From Gammaproteobacteria bacterium (lineage in GTDB: Bacteria > Pseudomonadota > Gammaproteobacteria > DSM-16500): DNA of 64,000 nt. Below the pieces are notes generated by a model, which searched no databases, was not told where the DNA came from, and saw only the letters and a list, made by a program, of their open reading frames with translations. A program made the translations under genes and the position numbers. Positions 9,668 to 17,342 of this stretch are shown here, piece after piece (positions within the stretch are counted from its first letter, which is position 1; each line of letters starts with the position of its first letter). Location of the stretch: contig JAJPJH010000020.1 in the NCBI GenBank assembly GCA_021324335.1, positions 22,547 through 86,546 on the forward strand, in the 5' to 3' direction.

Positions 9668-10141
9668 TTAATTTAAAAGATAAGTCCCATTCCCCGTCGC
9701 AATTAAAACATCATCTTGATTGCGCAATTCCATGCGCGCAAAAGCTATTTTATTCCCGCTTTTCACTAGCCACGCTTTAGCAATAAACATTTCCCCTTTC
9801 CCGGGGCGCAAATAGCTAATTTGTAAATCAATCGTACTGGTTTTGCCAATGATTTCAGCTAATTCTTCGAGGGGTGAATCCACATGCTTTTGAACGGCTG
9901 CTGCCATGACCACCATGCCGCCTGCCATATCGAGCACAGAGGAAATGACACCGCCATGTAAGATGCCATGTAGAAAATTGCCTATGAGTTCTTTTTTCAT
10001 GGTGAAATTAAACGTGACATGTTCTGTATCAATATGATCTAGCTGTAATCCCAACATTTGGTTGAAAGGGATTTGAGAAAAAGCGAGCGATAGCTGTTTC
10101 AGCATCGCTGCAGTTTTGGAGTGAGAAGAGGGTGATGTCAT
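9668..10141 (-). CDS. PaaI-family hotdog-fold thioesterase
   Basis: A 157-residue single hotdog domain. The stretch GNFLHGILHGGVISSVLDM, with the HGG motif and a following acidic residue, is the PaaI/YbgC-like acyl-CoA thioesterase signature. It hydrolyses a small acyl-CoA; substrate not deducible. It starts 8 bp after the stop of the unknown 256-residue gene and is probably co-transcribed with it. Confidence 0.82.
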   Translation of the reverse strand: MTSPSSHSKTAAMLKQLSLAFSQIPFNQMLGLQLDHIDTEHVTFNFTMKKELIGNFLHGILHGGVISSVLDMAGGMVVMAAAVQKHVDSPLEELAEIIGKTSTIDLQISYLRPGKGEMFIAKAWLVKSGNKIAFARMELRNQDDVLIATGNGTYLLN

Positions 10142-10148
10142 AAAATGA

Positions 10149-10919
10149 TTAACCTGAACTGGGTGGCATACCTGGTATATGGGGTTTCAAATGTAAGCGT
10201 TCGCGTATTGCATCGTCAAGAATAGGTTTTACGAGAGGCATGATTCCTGCTTCAACAAGATGGTCAAACGCAAGTGCTTCTAAGCCTTCACAATCGGGCT
10301 TACCAGGATCATATCTGACGCTTTCTTCCATGACGGAGTCAGAAATGCCGCCTCTAATGGGTCCAGCATAAGGCAGTCCTAGTACATTGCTGACTTCGGG
10401 CCCCGTGAGCGGATAGCTTAATTCGCCTTCATGTTCTGGATCGACCCCCCCATATAATTTGCGCAAGGTCATACTGCGCATTAGCATTTCCGCAAAAATC
10501 CCGGGAACATTTTCTTCTTTAGCTAACTGATCATTCTGTCGAGCATTATCAAGTTTTTCTGCCAATTGTTCTGCTAAAAGCTGCATTTTTGCAGGTGTTA
10601 GCTTATTTTCTGGGGTTAATTCGTTGAGAAATTCACGTAAATCTGAGGCTAGCACTTGTATTCTATTGTCTGGCGCAACATTTTCCAGATCTTTAAATAA
10701 AACTTTAATCAATTTAGGATCCATGATACTCAGTACAAGCGATTTTTGGACTTCTTCCTTGCTGACATCATCTGTTGTCAGTCCTTCAAGTTTATTTGCA
10801 ATGTCATTTATATACTCATCTTTATTTTTTATCCCTGGTGGCAACAAATTTTTTTCCTTTAAGAAATCAAAAATCTGGCCAAGAATATCAGTTAATTCTT
10901 TTTTTGATAAAGTTGCCAT
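10149..10919 (-). CDS. Hypothetical protein
   Basis: A 256-residue soluble protein, not recognised. The first 150 residues are helical and charged (repeated KEE/LAEQL patterns); the C-terminal 100 are richer in Gly/Pro (VLGLPYAGPIRGGIS, ending HIPGMPPSSG). There is no signal peptide. It precedes the thioesterase gene by 7 bp, suggesting an operon, and is divergent from priA with a gap of about 80 bp. Confidence 0.6.
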   Translation of the reverse strand: MATLSKKELTDILGQIFDFLKEKNLLPPGIKNKDEYINDIANKLEGLTTDDVSKEEVQKSLVLSIMDPKLIKVLFKDLENVAPDNRIQVLASDLREFLNELTPENKLTPAKMQLLAEQLAEKLDNARQNDQLAKEENVPGIFAEMLMRSMTLRKLYGGVDPEHEGELSYPLTGPEVSNVLGLPYAGPIRGGISDSVMEESVRYDPGKPDCEGLEALAFDHLVEAGIMPLVKPILDDAIRERLHLKPHIPGMPPSSG

Positions 10920-10997
10920 ATCCTATTCCCCCTTTTTTCGCACAGCTTTAATCATTATTATAACTGCAATCCTATTGATTTTTTGAGCGAATGACAC

Positions 10998-12995
10998 ATG
11001 ATGCCCTCTTATCTCCGCGTTGCTTTGCCCACGCCTTTGCGTCGTTTGTTCGATTATTTACCGCCTCAAGCTATTGATCCTAAAGCATTAATTCCTGGTA
11101 TTCGTGTCCGCGTTCCTTTTCAATCCCGCACGCTCATAGGTATTTTGATTGAAGTTGCGCAAGAATCAACCATTCCTGATGAAAAACTACGAACTGCTCT
11201 TGAAATTTTAGACGATGTACCGCTTTTCCCTCAAGATATCTATCGATTATGCCAATGGGCGGCTGATTATTATCATCATTCACTAGGGGAAGTACTGGCT
11301 GCTGCTATGCCGGTTTTATTACGACGAGGTAAAGCTGCAGAAAGGAAAGTGAAGAAAACTTCTAAGGAAATAGCTATTACACCTGAAACACCGCCTGAAT
11401 TAAATGAAGCGCAAGCGGTTGCTGTGAATACCATTTGTGCTGCACAAAAAACATTTCGAATTTTTTTACTGGATGGTGTCACAGGGAGCGGTAAAACGGA
11501 AGTTTATATACGTGCTATCAATGAATTTTTACAGGTAGATCAACAAGTATTAGTATTAGTACCTGAAATTAGTTTAACGCCGCAAACAATTGAACGGTTT
11601 AGGGCTCGTTTTGCCGTACCCATTGTGTCATTGCACTCATCACTTTCTGAACAGGAACGATTACAAGGGTGGCTTGCTGCTCGTTCAGGTGACGCTAAAA
11701 TTGTCATTGGCACACGCTCAGCTGTTTTTACGCCTTTTGCGCAATTAGGTTTGATTATTGTTGATGAAGAACATGATATCTCTTTTAAGCAGCAAGATCG
11801 TTTTCGTTATCATGCACGTGATTTAGCTATCATGCGTGCGAATATGAATCACATTCCGATTGTATTAGGCTCTGCAACACCGTCATTAGAATCTTTTTTG
11901 AATGTAAAACGTCAACGTTATGATTATTTATCGTTACCTGTTCGCGCTGGCATTGCGCAATTACCCGAATACAAACTCATTGACTTACGCCGTACCTCGC
12001 AAGAAGAAGGACTATCTGAAACATTATTGGGTGCTATGCAAGCTCATCTTGCTGCTGATAATCAAGTAATGTTGTTTCTAAATCGCCGCGGTTTTGCTCC
12101 CGTTTTATATTGCACACAATGTGGCTGGATTGCGAAATGCAGACGCTGTGAGGCACGAATGGTCTATCATTATTCACCTGCGCGGTTGCATTGCCATTAT
12201 TGCGATACAAAAAATGCTATTCCAACACGTTGTGCTCAATGTAATGAAAGCCCATTGCAGCCAATTGGTTTAGGAACACAGCGGCTGGAACAAGCATTGC
12301 TGAAACATTTTCCGGATGTACCTATTATTCGAGTTGATCGCGATAACACAAGAAAGAAAGGTGCTATGCAAGATTTGCTGACACAAATTCATTCTGAAAA
12401 AAAAGCGATTCTGCTAGGTACGCAAATGTTAGCAAAAGGCCATCACTTTCCCCACGTGACATTAGTTGGAATTGTTGATGCCGATGCAGGTTTATTTAGC
12501 GTTGATTTTCGTGCGGCAGAACAAATGGGACAGTTGTTACTACAAGTGGCAGGGCGTGCAGGGCGTGCGGAAAAACCAGGGACGGTGATGATTCAAACAC
12601 GGCATCCAGACCATCCGTTAATGCAATTATTACTGCATCAAGGTTACCATTATTTTTCGCAAGCTTTATTAGCGGAACGCGAACAATCTACTTTGCCGCC
12701 ATTTTCTTATTTCGCTTTGTTCCGAGCAGAATCCTATAAAGCACAAAGTGCGAATGAGTTCTTAACGGCGATCAAAGAGGTATGTTATTCAGCTGCAAGT
12801 AAAGTGACTTTATTAGGACCAACGCCTGCCTTGTTGGCGAAACGAAAAGGGTTACATTGTCAGCATTTATTAATTAAAGCTGATAAACGCAGCACATTGC
12901 AGGAGGTGTTAAAGAATGTTCTGCAGCATATTGAAAGACTGTCTGCTCATCCGGTGAAATGGGTATTGGATGTCGATCCAGTGGAGGTCATTTAG
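10998..12995 (+). CDS. priA: Primosomal protein N' (replication restart helicase PriA)
   Basis: A 665-residue superfamily 2 DNA helicase that recognises stalled forks and reloads the replisome. Seen in order: N-terminal 3'-DNA-binding domain (YLRVALPTPLRRLFDYLPP); Walker A DGVTGSGKTE near residue 160; DEEH box near residue 256; a zinc-binding region from about residue 371 with paired cysteines (CTQC, CRRC, CHYC, CAQC); then helicase motifs (LGTQMLAKGHHFPHVTLV, QVAGRAGRAEKPG). Slightly shorter than E. coli PriA (732), mainly between the N-terminal domain and the helicase core. Two adjacent ATGs (10998, 11001) are possible starts. Confidence 0.96.
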   Translation: MMPSYLRVALPTPLRRLFDYLPPQAIDPKALIPGIRVRVPFQSRTLIGILIEVAQESTIPDEKLRTALEILDDVPLFPQDIYRLCQWAADYYHHSLGEVLAAAMPVLLRRGKAAERKVKKTSKEIAITPETPPELNEAQAVAVNTICAAQKTFRIFLLDGVTGSGKTEVYIRAINEFLQVDQQVLVLVPEISLTPQTIERFRARFAVPIVSLHSSLSEQERLQGWLAARSGDAKIVIGTRSAVFTPFAQLGLIIVDEEHDISFKQQDRFRYHARDLAIMRANMNHIPIVLGSATPSLESFLNVKRQRYDYLSLPVRAGIAQLPEYKLIDLRRTSQEEGLSETLLGAMQAHLAADNQVMLFLNRRGFAPVLYCTQCGWIAKCRRCEARMVYHYSPARLHCHYCDTKNAIPTRCAQCNESPLQPIGLGTQRLEQALLKHFPDVPIIRVDRDNTRKKGAMQDLLTQIHSEKKAILLGTQMLAKGHHFPHVTLVGIVDADAGLFSVDFRAAEQMGQLLLQVAGRAGRAEKPGTVMIQTRHPDHPLMQLLLHQGYHYFSQALLAEREQSTLPPFSYFALFRAESYKAQSANEFLTAIKEVCYSAASKVTLLGPTPALLAKRKGLHCQHLLIKADKRSTLQEVLKNVLQHIERLSAHPVKWVLDVDPVEVI

Positions 12996-13008
12996 CAAGA
13001 TAAAATCT

Positions 13009-13036
13009 TTGAAATTCAATGGAATAATGCTATAAT
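13009..13036 (+). promoter_or_regulatory. Sigma-70 promoter of the Phd/VapC operon
   Basis: A -35 box TTGAAA (13009-13014, 5/6 matches) and a perfect -10 box TATAAT (13031-13036) are separated by 16 bp, just after priA and 36 bp before the antitoxin ATG. Confidence 0.65.
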
Positions 13037-13037
13037 A

Positions 13038-13054
13038 TGACTAGTCAGGCTAGT
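13038..13054. promoter_or_regulatory. Palindromic candidate operator for the antitoxin
   Basis: A perfect 10-bp palindrome TGACTAGTCA (13038-13047) starts 1 bp after the -10 box; a second CTAGT half-site follows at 13050-13054. The position over the transcription start fits autorepression by a Phd/YefM antitoxin or its complex with the toxin, as known for this family. Binding is inferred. Confidence 0.45.
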
Positions 13055-13071
13055 TTTAGAGGGTTTTTAGC

Positions 13072-13326
13072 ATGAAAAACAACTGGCAACTACAGGAAGC
13101 TAAAGCTAAATTCAGCGAAGTGGTGAAGTGTGCGGTTTCGGACGGCCCACAGCATATTACCGTCCATGGTAAAACGGCGGTTGTTATTTTGTCAGTCAAA
13201 GAATATAACCGCTTGACCAAAAAACCAAAAGTTTCTTTTGTCGACTTTTTAAGAAAATCCCCATTAGTGGGTTTAGACCTTGAGCTGGAGCGTGATAAAT
13301 CACTTCCGCGAGAAATCGATATATGA
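13072..13326 (+). CDS. Phd/YefM-family antitoxin
   Basis: An 84-residue type II antitoxin. The opening NNWQLQEAKAKFSEVV and the central ITVHGKTAVVILSVKEYNRL are the DNA-binding fold signature of Phd/YefM proteins; the last 25 residues are the expected toxin-wrapping tail. It overlaps the toxin gene by 4 bp (ATGA), so translation is coupled. It probably binds the palindrome upstream. Confidence 0.88.
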   Translation: MKNNWQLQEAKAKFSEVVKCAVSDGPQHITVHGKTAVVILSVKEYNRLTKKPKVSFVDFLRKSPLVGLDLELERDKSLPREIDI

Positions 13327-13742
13327 GTTATTTAATTGATACGAATGTCATTTCGGAGCTTGTTAAAAGAAATCCAGAGCAGCGTGTTGTTAATTGGTTG
13401 GAAGAAATACCTAATGAGAGTTTATATCTTAGTGTCCTCACTATTGGTGAGATCCGTACTGGCATTGAAAAAATTCATGATCAGAAAAAGAAAGAGAAAT
13501 TAGTCCTTTGGCTTGAGCACGAGATTCCTGCATGGATTGAACAACGTATTATACCCCTTGATATCCATATTCTTGATCAGTGGGGGCGATTACGTGCTCA
13601 TCTCAAGCAACCTCTTCCTGTCATTCATAGCTTAATTGCAGCCACAGCAATTTACTCTCATTTAACGTTGGTTACACGTAATACGTCCGATTTTAAGTGG
13701 TTTTCTCAATTAGAAATGATTAATCCTTGGGAAATGGAATAA
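13323..13742 (+). CDS. VapC/FitB-type PIN-domain toxin with a substituted active-site residue
   Basis: A 139-residue PIN-domain ribonuclease, toxin of a type II pair. Acidic residues D6 (LIDTNVISE), E43 (IGEIRTGI) and D123 (TRNTSDF) are present. The third acidic position, normally Asp in PVIDxLIAATA, is His102 here (PVIHSLIAATA; codon CAT, one base from GAT). PIN domains use these acids to bind Mg2+ or Mn2+, so activity may be reduced or lost. The antitoxin gene is intact and overlaps by 4 bp. Confidence 0.87.
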   Translation: MSYLIDTNVISELVKRNPEQRVVNWLEEIPNESLYLSVLTIGEIRTGIEKIHDQKKKEKLVLWLEHEIPAWIEQRIIPLDIHILDQWGRLRAHLKQPLPVIHSLIAATAIYSHLTLVTRNTSDFKWFSQLEMINPWEME

Positions 13743-13749
13743 TCTATTC

Positions 13750-15204
13750 TCATCTAGTTAAACGATTAAGATGAGTTTCAATAATCCCCTCATAGCTACC
13801 CCTTTTTTTGAATAATCCTATGAATTTTCCTAACCTAAAGGCTCGTGATTCTTTCATAATGCCGTTATCTTTTTGTGCTTTTAAAGCATCTACCAGTTGG
13901 ACTTTTGTAGCTGCATTTTTGCAGGTTGTATAGAGCTGCTCCGCCTTTTCTTTATTGTTACCAGCATATTGGGTGAGGTTTGACATAAGTAATTTTTTAT
14001 AAACATGAAAAGTTGTTTTTTCATAAAGGTTGATGATTTTGCCAGGGGGAAGTGGATAAAGATAAGACATAATATAAAAGAAAATATCCCGGATGAGATG
14101 ATTTCTTTTTATTAAAACATTGCATTGTAACAACCAAAAAATACAATTCTCACTTTCTTTTGAGGTCAATGCTAAGGCTTCATCATAATCCACCTCATAT
14201 TGGGCTATTAATTGGCGCATTTTAAAAACACGCGGCATTAATTTATCTATGTCATAAGGAAGCTTATTTAATTTTTTCAATTCAACAGCGAGTTTTTGGA
14301 TAAATTCCTCATTTTCAATAAAGGTGAAAGTGTGCAGGGCAATAGGAGGATTATCGACTAGCTGAGCAAACAAAAAATTGTTAGCCATATTGGCATCAGG
14401 TTCGAGATGCATTACTTTAGAAATATGACCGCCGAGAAGATAAGATTGGGAGAAAAATTGAATGTCTATTGGTATCTGATATTTTTCAGAAAAATAATGT
14501 AACTTACTATCCTGCGCTTTAACAGTATATCCTCGCAGGAGATAAGGAATAACTTTAGGAGATTGGGCACAATAAACATCAACTTTTCCATCCTTGCCAG
14601 ATAAAGCATAGCCTATTCCTTTACTTTCAATAAGAGATTTGGGAGTTAAATTAAATGTTTTTTGATAAAATTCGATTTCATCCTCATAACCCCCAATGGC
14701 TAATCCTTTTATAATTTCTTGTATGTTTGCACTAGATTGCGGTGAAATGGCTTTAGCTTGGGTGAATTCTCCTATTGAAGCATAAACCATCGCTACTAAT
14801 ACTGCTGTTTCTTTATCATTTTTATCCAAATAACGATTAACTTTATCAAATTCTTTTCTTTGAGCATAACCACGAGCGATAGCACTTTTTGCAGCACCGT
14901 ATTGAGAAAAATATTTTTCTACTGCTGCATGATTGCCAACTAAAGCATAAGCTCTTGCCATAAAATTTATATTGGCGCCAAATCGTGCTCGTAGAAACTC
15001 CGCAGCATCAGGATAGCCATCATAAATTAATTTGGACGCAATGGTTAAATTTAACAATGTGGGGAGGTCATCAGGCCGCGCATCGAGTGCTACGCCCTTT
15101 TTTAAAAGGGCTCTTATGGTTGCTTCATCTCTTGTAAGAGCAGCTTGATAAAGCTGCTTGCAGTTTGATAAAAATTCCTCATGTTCTGGTAATCGAGTTT
15201 GCAT
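13750..15204 (-). CDS. Helical repeat protein (ankyrin/TPR-like), unknown role
   Basis: A 484-residue soluble protein without signal peptide. Residues about 15-75 look like degenerate ankyrin units (TIRALLKKGVALDARPDD). Residues 75-250 look like short helical hairpins (ARAYALVGNHAAVEKYF, ARGYAQRKEFDKVNRYL, AMVYASIGEFTQAKAI), which resemble TPR/ankyrin-type solenoids. No catalytic motif is seen. The composition and repeat style match the other large unknown proteins of this window, which may be host-directed. Confidence 0.65.
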   Translation of the reverse strand: MQTRLPEHEEFLSNCKQLYQAALTRDEATIRALLKKGVALDARPDDLPTLLNLTIASKLIYDGYPDAAEFLRARFGANINFMARAYALVGNHAAVEKYFSQYGAAKSAIARGYAQRKEFDKVNRYLDKNDKETAVLVAMVYASIGEFTQAKAISPQSSANIQEIIKGLAIGGYEDEIEFYQKTFNLTPKSLIESKGIGYALSGKDGKVDVYCAQSPKVIPYLLRGYTVKAQDSKLHYFSEKYQIPIDIQFFSQSYLLGGHISKVMHLEPDANMANNFLFAQLVDNPPIALHTFTFIENEEFIQKLAVELKKLNKLPYDIDKLMPRVFKMRQLIAQYEVDYDEALALTSKESENCIFWLLQCNVLIKRNHLIRDIFFYIMSYLYPLPPGKIINLYEKTTFHVYKKLLMSNLTQYAGNNKEKAEQLYTTCKNAATKVQLVDALKAQKDNGIMKESRAFRLGKFIGLFKKRGSYEGIIETHLNRLTR

Positions 15205-15337
15205 GTTTTTTCTATCTTAAAAATTTTGGGTCATTATTGGCTGTTCTGGTTTTTTTTGTCAATTTTTCCCAAATACAACTAGCTGCTTAAATTATAAGCA
15301 ATTATATTTATTACAATAGGGGCAGATAGGCGCAGCA

Positions 15338-15365
15338 TTGACCTTCTGCTTCAGCCTGCTATACT
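15338..15365 (+). promoter_or_regulatory. Promoter of the tRNA-Leu / tRNA-Arg pair
   Basis: TTGACC (15338-15343) and TATACT (15360-15365) with a 16-bp spacer, followed by a GC-rich discriminator (TGCGCGG), the arrangement usual for stringently controlled stable-RNA promoters. The first tRNA begins 20 bp downstream. Confidence 0.65.
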
Positions 15366-15384
15366 TGCGCGGTTACTAGTCCAT

Positions 15385-15468
15385 GCCGGGGTGGCGGAAC
15401 TGGTAGACGCGCCGGTCTCAAAAACCGGTGAGGGTGACCTCATGCCGGTTCGATTCCGGCCCTCGGCA
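15385..15468 (+). tRNA. tRNA-Leu (anticodon CAA)
   Basis: An 84-nt cloverleaf with long variable arm. Acceptor GCCGGGG pairs with CCTCGGC; the anticodon stem is CCGGT/ACCGG around loop CTCAAAA, giving CAA; the T-loop is TTCGATT. The 3' CCA is not encoded (discriminator A is followed by TAG). Confidence 0.95.
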
Positions 15469-15504
15469 TAGATTTCTCTGGATTTCCTCTTACGATTTCG
15501 ATTT

Positions 15505-15578
15505 GTCCCGGTGGCACAGTTGGATAGCGCAGCCCCCTCCTAAGGGGCAGGTCGGAGGTTCGAATCCTCTCCGGGACG
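15505..15578 (+). tRNA. tRNA-Arg (anticodon CCT)
   Basis: A 74-nt cloverleaf. Acceptor GTCCCGG pairs with CCGGGAC; the anticodon stem is GCCCC/GGGGC around loop CTCCTAA, giving CCT; the T-arm is GGAGG-TTCGAAT-CCTCT. The 3' CCA is not encoded. It lies 36 bp after the tRNA-Leu and probably shares its promoter. Confidence 0.95.
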
Positions 15579-15605
15579 CACTATTGGTGAATTAAGAAGA
15601 ATGAC

Positions 15606-16211
15606 ATGACTAAGCGGAATAAAATAAAAGTTTATGAAGTCTATGATGAAATCGTCCATTGGTATGATAATGCTCGTACTAAAAGTCTTATGGAATCTGA
15701 ATACCTGAATTTAATCGTCAACTCCATTCCTGCTGGTGGTTCCATATTAGATTTGGGTTGTGGGACGGGGGAACCTATTGCACGGTTTTTCATTGAAAAA
15801 GGCTTTAAAGTGACGGGCGTGGATGGTAGTAAAAAGATGATAGAGCTATGTAAGAAGCGTTTTCCAAGCGAACAATGGATAGTGTCTGATATGCGCCAAA
15901 TAAATCTACCTCAACAATTTGATGCTATTCTCGCCTGGCATAGTTTTTTTCACCTTGATCAGGATAGTCAACGCCAGATGTTTAAGCTATTTACATCGCA
16001 TGCCAAGCCGAATGGAATATTAGCGTTTACTTCAGGCTATGAGGAAGGTGAAGAATGGAGTATGAATGGTGGACAAGAACTTTATCATGCTTCTTTATCG
16101 ACAAGTGAATATGAAAATCTACTAAAAGCAGCATCATTTAAAGTATTGGTTCATACAATACGCGATCCGAAATGCGGTGAAGCAACTGTGTGGGTAGCGC
16201 AGAGGGTGTGA
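15606..16211 (+). CDS. Class I SAM-dependent methyltransferase
   Basis: A 201-residue single-domain Rossmann-fold methyltransferase. Motif I ILDLGCGTGEP (about residues 43-53), the acidic ribose-binding end of strand 2 (KVTGVDGSKKMIELC), motif II/III (DAILAWHSFFHL) and the post-motif are all present. The substrate is unknown; sequence type resembles the generic Methyltransf_11/25 group. It begins 27 bp after the tRNA-Arg gene and may be read through from the tRNA promoter. Confidence 0.82.
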   Translation: MTKRNKIKVYEVYDEIVHWYDNARTKSLMESEYLNLIVNSIPAGGSILDLGCGTGEPIARFFIEKGFKVTGVDGSKKMIELCKKRFPSEQWIVSDMRQINLPQQFDAILAWHSFFHLDQDSQRQMFKLFTSHAKPNGILAFTSGYEEGEEWSMNGGQELYHASLSTSEYENLLKAASFKVLVHTIRDPKCGEATVWVAQRV

Positions 16212-16334
16212 ACGGTGGGTCGAAAGTTCGAACCTATCGCAATATTCCAGTTAAGGAAAGACATAATATTTTCTTAAGCATCTACTGTCATAATCAAAAT
16301 CGTATGGAAGTTTACCATTTAAAAGGAGAATATT

Positions 16335-17219
16335 ATGTCTATGTCAAATCGTCCCAATCCAGTTACCGATGATAATAAAGTAACCCCCACTGAAAAAATA
16401 TCTTATCCAAAAATTGATTCAGCGACGCCTACTATTCTTATTCCTATAAATACTAAGCAATATACTTGCAATGAACTTATTGATGAGTTTGAAAGAGTTA
16501 AAGAAAAAATCTTACAATTAAATAATGAGCTTCATCATAACGAAAGACTTCTTTGGCAATATGATAAGCTTATTAAAGGAAGACTTTATTTTAAAGATCA
16601 ACCCTCAACTGATAAGACAATGTCTTTAGCTTCCGATGAGTTTGCAGCTTTAATAGAGCAATATAAAGAAGTTATTGGGAAATATGAACAACTTAAAAAA
16701 AGTATTCCCTCAACAATTCTTCCTCAATTGGAAGTAGATAAAATTGAAGAATCTGTTTCCAAAGCGGGTGATAAAAAGAGGTCTTTAAGGTTTTATGCTG
16801 ACGAACAAGAAAGATTTGAGAAAACAAATCAGAAGTTTTTATCTCAAATAGAAGAAAGAAAGATAATCTGTGAGAAGATAAAAGCGGCCTATGAAAGTCG
16901 CGCGCTCAATTATATGGGATGGCACAAAGCAACGAGCTTTATGTCTCTACTTATTTTTGGCTTGCCTTTTTTTGTTGGCGGGGTGGTGGTACATGCTATT
17001 GATACAATTCTCACACATATTAAGTTAAAAATTCATTCTTCAACCCGCTCTGAAGAGAAGATTGAAAATGACATCACAAATAAAATTGAAAAAGATATAA
17101 AAAAAGGCTCTGATACTCTTTTGAGGCAAAGTATATTTAAAACAGCACAAGCGTATTATTCCAATGATCTTGATAAGATTAAGGAGAAGGTTTCTGTAAA
17201 CAAGCCTAAAGGCCCTTAA
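16335..17219 (+). CDS. Coiled-coil protein with one hydrophobic hairpin
   Basis: A 294-residue unrecognised protein. ATG 16335 has a strong AAGGAG site 7 bp upstream. Residues about 50-190 are heptad-like and charged (coiled coil); residues about 200-225 form one hydrophobic stretch (LLIFGLPFFVGGVVVHAI), followed by a lysine-rich tail. There is no signal peptide. The layout resembles the 376-residue protein at 48-49 kb and is compatible with a membrane-inserting effector, which is inference. Confidence 0.6.
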   Translation: MSMSNRPNPVTDDNKVTPTEKISYPKIDSATPTILIPINTKQYTCNELIDEFERVKEKILQLNNELHHNERLLWQYDKLIKGRLYFKDQPSTDKTMSLASDEFAALIEQYKEVIGKYEQLKKSIPSTILPQLEVDKIEESVSKAGDKKRSLRFYADEQERFEKTNQKFLSQIEERKIICEKIKAAYESRALNYMGWHKATSFMSLLIFGLPFFVGGVVVHAIDTILTHIKLKIHSSTRSEEKIENDITNKIEKDIKKGSDTLLRQSIFKTAQAYYSNDLDKIKEKVSVNKPKGP

Positions 17220-17342
17220 GAAACTTAAATGAAATATCTTCCTTTAATTCTCGTAATCGTTCATGACCCTCAATATTGAGATACAAGGGGATCACAAGAC
17301 CGACGGGTTTGAACGGTTACGTTTAAGTAGCGCAGAAGATAC

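Noticed and set aside
16185..16255. tRNA-like tail (GGTCGAAAGTTCGAACCTATC) after the methyltransferase, suggesting a tRNA remnant or attachment site
   Set aside because: The T-stem does not pair (only one of the bases next to the loop matches) and no acceptor or anticodon arm can be drawn; too weak to call.
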